This document shows positions 1 through 5,920 of a DNA stretch of 34,764 bases, piece after piece. The DNA comes from CAWVVV01 sp964629165 (GTDB taxonomy: Bacteria; Verrucomicrobiota; Verrucomicrobiia; Opitutales; Oceanipulchritudinaceae). The translations under genes and the position numbers were made by a program. The stretch covers positions 1 to 34,764 of the forward strand of contig CAZVQJ010000007.1 in assembly GCA_964629165.1 (NCBI GenBank), written 5' to 3'. The notes below the pieces were generated by a model. That model did no database searches and was not told the origin of the DNA. It saw only the letters and a program-made list of their open reading frames with translations. The stretch's first letter is position 1, and each line of letters begins with the position of its first letter.

Positions 1-1022
1 GTGTTGTCTGCCGCGTGGACCATCTTGGCACCGGTGTCCTGGTGCTGCCCGTCGTGGGCCAGGGCGATGGAAAGGACCTCGCCCCGGGCGCCTTCCCCGC
101 GCATCACCACGCCGGGATACTTCATCGTGAGTCGCGAGCCGATGTTGCAGTCGATCCATTTCACTTCGGCGTCCTCCATCGCGAGTCCTCGTTTCGTCAC
201 GAGATTGAAGACGTTGGAGGACCAGTTCTGGACGGTGATGTACTGGATCTTCGCCCCTTTCAGGGCGACAAGTTCGACGACCGCGCTGTGCAGGGTGCTG
301 GATTCGAATTTCGGTGCCGTGCACCCTTCCATATAGGTGACTTCCGCTCCTTCGTCCGCAATAATGAGGGTTCGCTCGAACTGCCCGAAATTCTCCGCAT
401 TGATGCGGAAATAGGCCTGCAGCGGCTGCTTCACCTTGACCCCGGGAGGCACGTAGATGAACGATCCGCCGGAGAATACGGCACTGTTGAGAGCAGAATA
501 TTTATTGTCTCCGATCGGGACGACCTTTCCGAACCACTTGCGGAAAACGTCTTGATGTTCCTTCAGACCTTCGGTCGGACCGACAAAGATGACGCCCTGT
601 TTGCTGAGCTCTTCCTTCATGTTGGAATAGCTCGCTTCGCTGTCGAACTGCGCCTCGACGCCCGCGAGGTAGGCCCGTTCCTTCTCCGGGATCCCGAGGC
701 GCTCGAAGGTTTCCTTCACCTCCTGCGGCACTTCGTCCCACGATCGGCTCGGCCGCTGCCCCTGGGCAAGATAGTAACGGATCTTGTCAAAATCGATTGT
801 ATTGAGGTCTTCCGACGCCCAATGGGTGGGCTGCGGCTTGTCGCGGAAGATCTTTAGGGCGCGTTTGCGGAAATCGCGGATCCATTCGTCTTCACCCTTC
901 ACATCGACGATGTAATCGATCGTCTTTTCGTTCAGGCCGACGCCGGCATCATACGCATAATCGATGTCGTATGAAAAATTACCGCTATCACGATCAATAT
1001 TGAGATCTGGTGTGGTAGCCAT
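1..1022 (-). CDS. sufB: Fe-S cluster assembly scaffold SufB (3' end cut by window edge)
   Basis: SufB is the core of the SufBCD scaffold that builds iron-sulfur clusters in the cytoplasm. I translated the frame by hand from the ATG at 1022: 340 codons are open to the left edge, so the C-terminal third (SufB is usually about 470-485 aa) lies outside. Visible family signatures include the early segment Y-x-Y-D-A-G-V-G-L-N-E, the W-A-S-E-D-L-N block, G-V-I-F-V-G-P, S-G-G-S-F-I-Y-V-P-P-G-V-K, and the beta-helix stretch with Y-M-E-G-C-T-A-P and I-T-V-Q-N-W-S. A good ribosome site (AGGAGG, complement of 1029-1034) precedes the start. It lies 36 bp after sufC on the same strand and is the third gene of the regulator-sufC-sufB run. 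sufC before sufB is the reverse of the common sufB-sufC order. Confidence 0.97.
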   Translation of the reverse strand, partial: MATTPDLNIDRDSGNFSYDIDYAYDAGVGLNEKTIDYIVDVKGEDEWIRDFRKRALKIFRDKPQPTHWASEDLNTIDFDKIRYYLAQGQRPSRSWDEVPQEVKETFERLGIPEKERAYLAGVEAQFDSEASYSNMKEELSKQGVIFVGPTEGLKEHQDVFRKWFGKVVPIGDNKYSALNSAVFSGGSFIYVPPGVKVKQPLQAYFRINAENFGQFERTLIIADEGAEVTYMEGCTAPKFESSTLHSAVVELVALKGAKIQYITVQNWSSNVFNLVTKRGLAMEDAEVKWIDCNIGSRLTMKYPGVVMRGEGARGEVLSIALAHDGQHQDTGAKMVHAADN

Positions 1023-1058
1023 GGTGTTTCCTCCTGGTTGGTGGTGTTGAAATTCTGG

Positions 1059-1817
1059 TTACGCGACCGAGCCAGCCAGTTCCTTGACCCAGTCATAGCC
1101 CCGGGCTTCGAGGTCATGGGCAAGTTCAGGGCCGCCGGTCTGGATGATGCGACCGTCATACATGACGTGCACCTTGTCCGGAACGATGTAGTTCAGCAGG
1201 CGCTGGTAGTGGGTGATCACGAGGATGCCGAGTTCCTCTCCGCGCATCCGATTCACGCCATCCGCGACGATTTTCAGAGCGTCGATATCGAGGCCGGAAT
1301 CGGTTTCGTCCATGATGGCGTATTTAGGCTTCAGCATCGCCATCTGGAGAATCTCGCAGCGCTTCTTTTCACCGCCTGAGAACCCTTCGTTGACGGCACG
1401 GCTGGTGAAATCCCTCGGGATCTGTAACTCGTCCATCTTCGCGTAGAGATCCTTGTAATAGGCCGGTGCATTCAGGGTCTGACCATCTTCAAGGCGCGCA
1501 TTGAGGGCCGCCCGGAGAAAGTTGGCGATGCTCACCCCCGGAATTTCGCTGGGATACTGGAAGGCCATGAACAGGCCCGTCCGCGAAATATCATCCGGCT
1601 CCATGCCGACAATGTTCTCGCCGTCGAGGAGGACTTCGCCGCTCTCGATCTCATAGTCTTCGTGGCCCGCAAGGGCCTTCGCGAGGGTGCTCTTGCCGGT
1701 GCCGTTCGGCCCCATGATTGCGTGGACTTCACCTTTCGGGATCGTCAGCGAAAAGTCCTTGAGGATGGCGTTGCCAGCGATGGATACGTTGAGGTTCTTG
1801 ATTTCGAGCGTGCTCAT
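1059..1817 (-). CDS. sufC: Fe-S cluster assembly ATPase SufC
   Basis: SufC is the ABC-type ATPase of the SufBCD complex; it is cytoplasmic and is not a transporter. The 252-aa length is normal. Walker A G-P-N-G-T-G-K-S-T sits at residues 36-44, the signature F-S-G-G-E at 146-150, Walker B ends in M-D-E-T at about 169-172, and the switch histidine is in V-I-T-H-Y at about residue 203. The segment E-T-D-S-G-L-D after Walker B is typical of SufC and differs from transporter ATPases (D-E-P/A-T). It lies 27 bp after the Fur-family gene and 36 bp before sufB, so the three are very likely one transcript. Confidence 0.97.
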   Translation of the reverse strand: MSTLEIKNLNVSIAGNAILKDFSLTIPKGEVHAIMGPNGTGKSTLAKALAGHEDYEIESGEVLLDGENIVGMEPDDISRTGLFMAFQYPSEIPGVSIANFLRAALNARLEDGQTLNAPAYYKDLYAKMDELQIPRDFTSRAVNEGFSGGEKKRCEILQMAMLKPKYAIMDETDSGLDIDALKIVADGVNRMRGEELGILVITHYQRLLNYIVPDKVHVMYDGRIIQTGGPELAHDLEARGYDWVKELAGSVA

Positions 1818-1844
1818 GATGATTGTACAGAAAACGAGGTTGAT

Positions 1845-2294
1845 TCAGGAATTTTGCAGATGAACGGGCCCGTTTGGCAGTCGCCCGTGGAAATAAAGTT
1901 CGATCGCCTCGGCCTCATAGCCGTCGGGGAGGAGTTCCCGGAGCTGGTCCATGACGGGCGCAGGCAGATCGATATCGTAGATCCGCCCCGAGCTCTTGTC
2001 GTGAAAATGGGCGTGCGGCCGAATGTTGGGACAGAAACGCGTCGGTTCGCGCTCGTAGTTCACGGCGCGCACAAGGCTACAGGTGACGAGGGTCTCGAGG
2101 CAGTTATAGACGGTCGCAAGCGAGATCGAAGGCATTTCCCGGCGCGCCCGCGCATACACCTCGTCCGCCGTCGGGTGGTCCCGCTTGTGCAAGAGCACCG
2201 TGAAGACCAGCTCGCGCTGCCGCGTCGGCCGCAAACCGTGGCGGGCGAGGGCATCGGCAAGGGCTTGCCGGGCGATGGACGGGAGAGCTTTCAT
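1845..2294 (-). CDS. Fur-family transcriptional regulator, Irr-like, heading the suf operon
   Basis: This 149-aa protein has the Fur winged-helix fold: the G-L-R-P-T-R-Q-R opening (residues 20-27) and the recognition helix I-S-L-A-T-V-Y-N (57-64) are clear. The dimerisation half has the metal-site histidines R-P-H-A-H-F-H-D (92-99), but the C-x-x-C pair that binds structural zinc in Fur, Zur and PerR is absent; the only cysteines are near 65, 72 and 88. This Cys-poor layout, G-L-R-P-T-R-Q-R and the link to suf genes resemble alphaproteobacterial Irr, which responds to heme/iron. I infer an iron- or heme-responsive regulator of its own operon; a peroxide-sensing role is possible. A 15-bp palindrome sits in its promoter. 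No clear Shine-Dalgarno precedes the ATG at 2294. Confidence 0.88.
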   Translation of the reverse strand: MKALPSIARQALADALARHGLRPTRQRELVFTVLLHKRDHPTADEVYARARREMPSISLATVYNCLETLVTCSLVRAVNYEREPTRFCPNIRPHAHFHDKSSGRIYDIDLPAPVMDQLRELLPDGYEAEAIELYFHGRLPNGPVHLQNS

Positions 2295-2308
2295 GGGATC
2301 TGCAAACT

Positions 2309-2338
2309 ATCTTTAATTGGAATAATTCCAAATCTCAA
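2309..2338 (-). promoter_or_regulatory. Predicted suf operon promoter
   Basis: Read on the minus strand, TTGAGA (2338-2333) and TAAAGAT (2315-2309) are separated by exactly 17 bp, fitting a sigma-70-type promoter whose -10 is a weak match. It lies just upstream of the Fur-family gene start at 2294, so transcription would begin within about 10 bp of the start codon and the leader would be very short. The spacer is filled by a palindrome. The assignment is by eye. Confidence 0.5.
2317..2331. promoter_or_regulatory. Fur/Irr-type operator palindrome
   Basis: TTGGAATAATTCCAA is a perfect 7-1-7 inverted repeat, the same geometry as Fur and PerR boxes. It can also be read as TTGGAA-N3-TTCCAA, the 6-3-6 layout of the iron control element bound by Irr. 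It fills the spacer between the predicted -35 and -10 of the suf operon, so a bound dimer would block RNA polymerase. Binding by the adjacent regulator is inferred. Confidence 0.65.
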
Positions 2339-2584
2339 CAAACTCCCTCGGGACGGGGCAAGTCTTTTTTTACGGGAGCGCAGGGGAAGGCGCCTCTTTT
2401 CCCGTGGAGTCTTGGGAATGGAAGATCATGCACCCTCTCCCGTGGCGGTTCCTTTCCGGAAGTTCCGGAGGAGTCGGGGGGCGAAAGGCGCGAAAGAGTC
2501 GGCGACAGCCGGTGAAACCGCCACGACTTCAGGAGATCCGGTCGGCGCCGGTACCGGGGTCCCGCGTATTCTGCAGGAAGGGGC
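2339..2584. other. Non-coding stretch upstream of suf promoter
   Basis: No convincing gene is visible here on either strand: the open frames are arginine/proline/serine-rich and resemble no family I know. It contains a run of seven T at 2364-2370 and a short imperfect repeat of TTCCGGA near 2454-2470. I assign no function. Confidence 0.4.
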
Positions 2585-2785
2585 TCAGGCCGTGAAATGC
2601 AGCAGATGCCCGTGTGCCCGGTCGGCGTTTGTCTCGACGGCTTCGAGCGACTTGGCGGCATCGAGCAATTGGAGGACGGCGGCGTCGCTGCGTTTTGCCT
2701 CACGAACGAGGTTCGCGTTGAACTGGAGTTGCTGTCCCTGGCGGTCTATCGCGATTGAGAGCACGGCTGAGGTGGCGGCATCCAT
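2585..2785 (-). CDS. Small hypothetical protein (66 aa), possibly YjfB-like
   Basis: This small frame starts with ATG at 2785 and ends with TGA at 2585. Its codons are strongly G/C-ended, as in the neighbouring real genes, and the product is soluble and probably helical: M-D-A-A-T-S-A-V-L-S at the start, then Q-G-Q-Q-L-Q-F-N-A-N-L-V-R-E-A-K and an L-L-D-A-A segment. That outline resembles the short YjfB/putative motility proteins (M-D-x-x, glutamine-rich helix, L-L near the end), but the match is weak and no flagellar gene is nearby. There is no good ribosome site. It faces away from the phospholipase gene at 2901. Confidence 0.42.
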   Translation of the reverse strand: MDAATSAVLSIAIDRQGQQLQFNANLVREAKRSDAAVLQLLDAAKSLEAVETNADRAHGHLLHFTA

Positions 2786-2900
2786 GAAAAGGAATATCGA
2801 CCGGAGAAACGATCGTTGCAGTGGAAATGGAGGGAAACATCGTAAGGGTTTTGCGGAGCGCCCGGAGTTGCGTCATGAATAAGGACCTGCCACCTCCCGT

Positions 2901-4316
2901 ATGGACAGCATCTGGACCCTTGCATTTCTCGTCTTCAACGCCTTGGGCTGGCTCAGCGCGCTCCATGTGCTGGGTTCGGGACGCACGGCGGAGGCGACCA
3001 TAGCGTGGGTCCTCGGATTGATATTTCTCTCTCCGTTGGTCGTTCCATATTACTGGGTCTTTGGTGCGCGCCGCTACGAGGGGTATACATCCGCTCTCCG
3101 CGAGGCGATGACGCAGCATCACCGCTCGACGGAGGCGATGTTTGATCGGCTCGCAGAGCGCTCGGTGACGGAAGACCGCCCGGCGGTGGAGGCTCTCCGG
3201 CGGCTGACTCCGTTTCCCTTGACCGAGGGTAATGAGACGCGGCTGCTGGTGACGGGGGAGGAGACATTCGACGCCATTTTCGAGGCGATCGGAAAGGCGC
3301 GGAAATACATTCTCATCGAGTTGTTCACGATCGAGGTGGACACGCTGGGGCGGCGTTTCCTGGATGCGCTTGCCGCGCGGGCGCGAGAGGGGGTGCAGGT
3401 GTGTGTGCTCTACGACATCCTGGGTTCGATGACCTTGCATCACCGCGATATCGCGCAGTGGAAAAAGGCGGGCGTCTGTATCCAGGCCTTTCGGAACGCC
3501 GGGCGTCGTCCTTCCCGCCTGCGGCTGAACTTTCGCAATCACCGGAAGATCTGCGTGATGGACGGAGAGGTCGCCTTCATCGGAGGGAACAACGTGGGCG
3601 ATCTGTATCTTCGACCGCAAGGACGCATCAAAATGTGGCGGGACACTCATCTGGAGCTGCGCGGGCCGGCAGTGACCATGCTGCAGGCGGTTTTTGTCGC
3701 GGATTGGTACTGGTCGACGGCTGAAGTGATGGCAGATCTCCGTTGGGAAACCACCGTCAACCGCACCGCTTCGGGGGAGGTCATGATCATCGCGACGGGA
3801 CCGGCGGATCATCGGCCCCATTGCGTCCTGATGTGGTTGGAGATGTGCCGGTTGGCGCGCAATCGCCTGTGGATTGCGACGCCCTATCTGGTGCCGAGTG
3901 ATGCCGTTGCGATGGCGTTGGAGGCGGCCGCCCGCCGCGGGGTGGATGTGCGGATCCTGACAACCTCGGTCCGGGATCATTTCCTCACCTTCATGGCGGG
4001 GTGGTATTTTGCGGAACAGATTCGGAAATCGGGCGTCCGGGTGTATCGTTACAAGGATGCCTTCATGCACCAGAAGGTCATCCTTGTCGACGACACGCTC
4101 GCGGCGGTCAGCACCGTCAACCTCGACATGCGCAGTCTCCTCCTAAACTTTGAAGTGACGGCATTGTTGACGGATGAAACGTCGATCCGTGCGATCGACA
4201 CGATGCTGGCGGCAGATTTTGAGAATAGCGTTGAGGATGTATGGGAATGGAATCACCTCGGACTTTTCCGGAGAACGGCCGCGCGCGTTTGCCGTCTCTT
4301 CGCCCCGCTGCTCTAA
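2901..4316 (+). CDS. Cardiolipin synthase-like phospholipase D family protein
   Basis: This 471-aa membrane enzyme probably joins phosphatidylglycerol molecules, or a related donor, to make cardiolipin at the inner membrane. Two hydrophobic segments (about 5-23 and 32-54) form the N-terminal anchor (PLDc_N type). Two HKD motifs follow: H214-x-K216 with D221, trailed by F-I-G-G-N-N, and H390-x-K392 with D397. Length and layout fit ClsA/ClsC-type synthases. The start codon follows hydrophilic, non-coding-looking sequence and the membrane anchor begins at once, supporting the ATG at 2901. The next gene starts within about 20 bp, suggesting co-transcription with the phosphoesterase. The exact lipid substrate cannot be read from sequence. 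Confidence 0.9.
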   Translation: MDSIWTLAFLVFNALGWLSALHVLGSGRTAEATIAWVLGLIFLSPLVVPYYWVFGARRYEGYTSALREAMTQHHRSTEAMFDRLAERSVTEDRPAVEALRRLTPFPLTEGNETRLLVTGEETFDAIFEAIGKARKYILIELFTIEVDTLGRRFLDALAARAREGVQVCVLYDILGSMTLHHRDIAQWKKAGVCIQAFRNAGRRPSRLRLNFRNHRKICVMDGEVAFIGGNNVGDLYLRPQGRIKMWRDTHLELRGPAVTMLQAVFVADWYWSTAEVMADLRWETTVNRTASGEVMIIATGPADHRPHCVLMWLEMCRLARNRLWIATPYLVPSDAVAMALEAAARRGVDVRILTTSVRDHFLTFMAGWYFAEQIRKSGVRVYRYKDAFMHQKVILVDDTLAAVSTVNLDMRSLLLNFEVTALLTDETSIRAIDTMLAADFENSVEDVWEWNHLGLFRRTAARVCRLFAPLL

Positions 4317-4331
4317 GTGCTCAAGGATATG

Positions 4332-5120
4332 ATGAAGGTGGGTGATCACGGCAGCGAACATGAGCGGGGCGGGGCGATGCGGGGCGTCACCATGTCGGAC
4401 TTGCACCTCTTTGCCGATCGCGTGCCCCTTTCGAGCTGGGAGACGCCCAAGCAGATCTGGCGCGAACATTTCGATCTGTGTGTGCTCAATGGGGACATTT
4501 TTGATTTTCGCTGGGCCGCCCAGCGCGAGCTGACGATGGCGTTGCGGGCGGCTCGGACGTGGTTGGAAGACCTTGTGGGGCCTTCGGAGCGGTGCCGGTT
4601 TGTCGTCCTGATGGGGAATCACGACGCGCATTCCTCCTACGGAGACATGCTCGATGAGCTCGCTGCGCAATATGACAACTTCTGTTGGGGGGCGCACTGG
4701 TTCGTGCTCGGGCCGAAGGTATTTTGCCACGGGGACATGCCGGATCTGACAGGCGAGCTGGACCGACTACGGGACTACCGGCGGAAACACGCCGCGCATC
4801 CACCTGCGAAACGGATGGGTCGCGTCCTCTACGCGAGTGCGACCCGGATGGGCGTAGCGGGTGCCTTGCCCCGCGTCCTCCCATGGCGTCGTCAGTGCGC
4901 CCGGATCGACGTCTTGCTCAGAACCCAGCTTGGCGAGGCGTATCAGAATATCACGGACGTCTATGTCGGCCACACGCATGTGCACTTTCAGAACCGGGAA
5001 TGTCGGGGGAAACGTTTTCACAACGGAGGAGCGCCCCTTCCCGGCGCGCGCTTTGTTCCTCTCGCATTCACTTTCGGCGCGACCGAACTGGAGAACGCTT
5101 GGTCGGTCGGTGCGATGTAG
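4332..5120 (+). CDS. Calcineurin-like metallophosphoesterase
   Basis: A dinuclear-metal phosphoesterase of about 262 aa. All five metal-binding blocks are visible in order: S-D-L-H-L, N-G-D-I-F-D, G-N-H-D, C-H-G-D-M and G-H-T-H-V-H. The layout (S-D-L-H-L near the start, then N-G-D-I-F-D) resembles UDP-2,3-diacylglucosamine pyrophosphatases (LpxH/YbbF group) and related lipid phosphoesterases, but the substrate cannot be assigned. It directly follows the cardiolipin-synthase-like gene, hinting at envelope lipid metabolism. The start is uncertain: GTG at 4317 abuts the previous stop, ATG at 4332 has AAGGA four bases upstream (chosen), and ATG at 4377 would put S-D-L-H-L in the usual position near the N-terminus. 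Confidence 0.85.
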   Translation: MKVGDHGSEHERGGAMRGVTMSDLHLFADRVPLSSWETPKQIWREHFDLCVLNGDIFDFRWAAQRELTMALRAARTWLEDLVGPSERCRFVVLMGNHDAHSSYGDMLDELAAQYDNFCWGAHWFVLGPKVFCHGDMPDLTGELDRLRDYRRKHAAHPPAKRMGRVLYASATRMGVAGALPRVLPWRRQCARIDVLLRTQLGEAYQNITDVYVGHTHVHFQNRECRGKRFHNGGAPLPGARFVPLAFTFGATELENAWSVGAM

Positions 5121-5261
5121 TGGGCTCGAGTCTGCCTGCCCCGGCAGCGGCCCCCCTCTCTGAATCCGTTCCGGAACAAGGGACCGGTCGCCGCCTTGCC
5201 TGCGGTCAAGGAGGTGCGCGAGGGAGCGGTCGTCGTGGTTGAGCGGTCCGTCGGAGGGCAT

Positions 5262-5305
5262 ATGCGGTATTTTTCGTAAAGAAGTATAGAAAATCCTTTA
5301 AGTGA
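5262..5305. promoter_or_regulatory. AT-rich segment upstream of the yfiR-like gene
   Basis: The 267-bp gap between the phosphoesterase and the YfiR-like gene holds no convincing gene. Within it, 5262-5305 is sharply AT-rich against its GC-rich surroundings and contains TATAGA (plus, 5285-5290) and TATACT (minus, 5288-5283). I could not pair either with a good -35, so this is only a likely promoter area for the downstream pair. Confidence 0.3.
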
Positions 5306-5387
5306 AGGGCTGCCGTGCCGAAATATAGGGCGTGCAGTCTTCATCGACGAAGATTCGCGCCCGGAGACGCCCCTGAAACCCCTGGAA

Positions 5388-5909
5388 GTGCTGACGAAAC
5401 GTTCATTCCTCATTCTGCTGCTATTCGCCTGCGGTGTGCTGGCGCCGCAGGTCGGCGCTCAGGGGACATGGGACGAGCGGACCAAAGCCAGCTTCCTGCT
5501 CGGGTTGGTGGATTTCGTGCGCTGGGAACTACCGCGCACGGGGGCACCTACCTTCGGTATTGTCGGGTCCGACGAGGTCTTCGAGGAGGCCCGGGCGCTT
5601 GCCGCAGAAAAGCGCGCCAAAGGACGGGAAATGGAGGTCATCCGGTTCGACGACCTCGTCTTGATCGAGGAGGTGGATGTGCTCTTTGTCGGGATCGGGC
5701 AGCGGGAGGAATGGGAATCGATCCTCGCTGCGGTGAATGATGAATCGATCCTTCTGGTGGGCGAAGAACCCGGCTTTCTGGAGGCCGGGGGGCTTGTGGA
5801 GTTTGTCATGCGGCCCGACCGGTTGCGTTTTTCGATCAACCTGCAGGCGGCCGCGAATTGTGGAATTCGGGTAAGCTCTAAGCTGGCGCAGCTCGCGATC
5901 GATAACTAA
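5388..5909 (+). CDS. Secreted YfiR-like (DUF4154) protein
   Basis: This 173-aa protein begins with a signal peptide (K-R then a hydrophobic run L-I-L-L-L-F-A-C-G-V-L-A, cleavage near V-G-A-Q about residues 22-25). The mature part matches the YfiR/DUF4154 pattern: an opening helix with F-L-L-G-L-V-D-F-V-R-W, then F-G-I-V-G-S-D, a central V-L-F-V-G, the block S-I-L-L-V-G-E-E-P-G-F, and the closing I-N-L-Q-A-A-A-N-C-G-I-R-V-S-S-K-L. Known YfiR is a periplasmic repressor that holds the membrane diguanylate cyclase YfiN inactive. Here the partner gene, 11 bp downstream, encodes a hybrid histidine kinase instead, so the protein probably gates that kinase. The start is a GTG at 5388 followed directly by the signal peptide. 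Confidence 0.85.
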   Translation: MLTKRSFLILLLFACGVLAPQVGAQGTWDERTKASFLLGLVDFVRWELPRTGAPTFGIVGSDEVFEEARALAAEKRAKGREMEVIRFDDLVLIEEVDVLFVGIGQREEWESILAAVNDESILLVGEEPGFLEAGGLVEFVMRPDRLRFSINLQAAANCGIRVSSKLAQLAIDN

Positions 5910-5920
5910 AGCCGTTTGGG

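Noticed and set aside
2808..2817. AACGATCGTT palindrome near the small gene start
   Set aside because: A 10-bp palindrome with GATCG at its core is expected by chance in this sequence, where that word is frequent.
1662..2882. 406-aa plus-strand open frame
   Set aside because: It is antisense to sufC, the Fur-family gene and the suf promoter, and its composition looks like a shadow of GC-rich coding DNA.
2700..4070. 456-aa minus-strand open frame
   Set aside because: Antisense to the cardiolipin-synthase-like gene, whose HKD motifs prove the plus strand is coding.
4767..5261. 164-aa minus-strand frame with an AT-rich upstream region and a TATACT box
   Set aside because: Most of it is antisense to the metallophosphoesterase. 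Only the first ~40 codons lie in non-coding DNA, and no -35 fits the TATACT.
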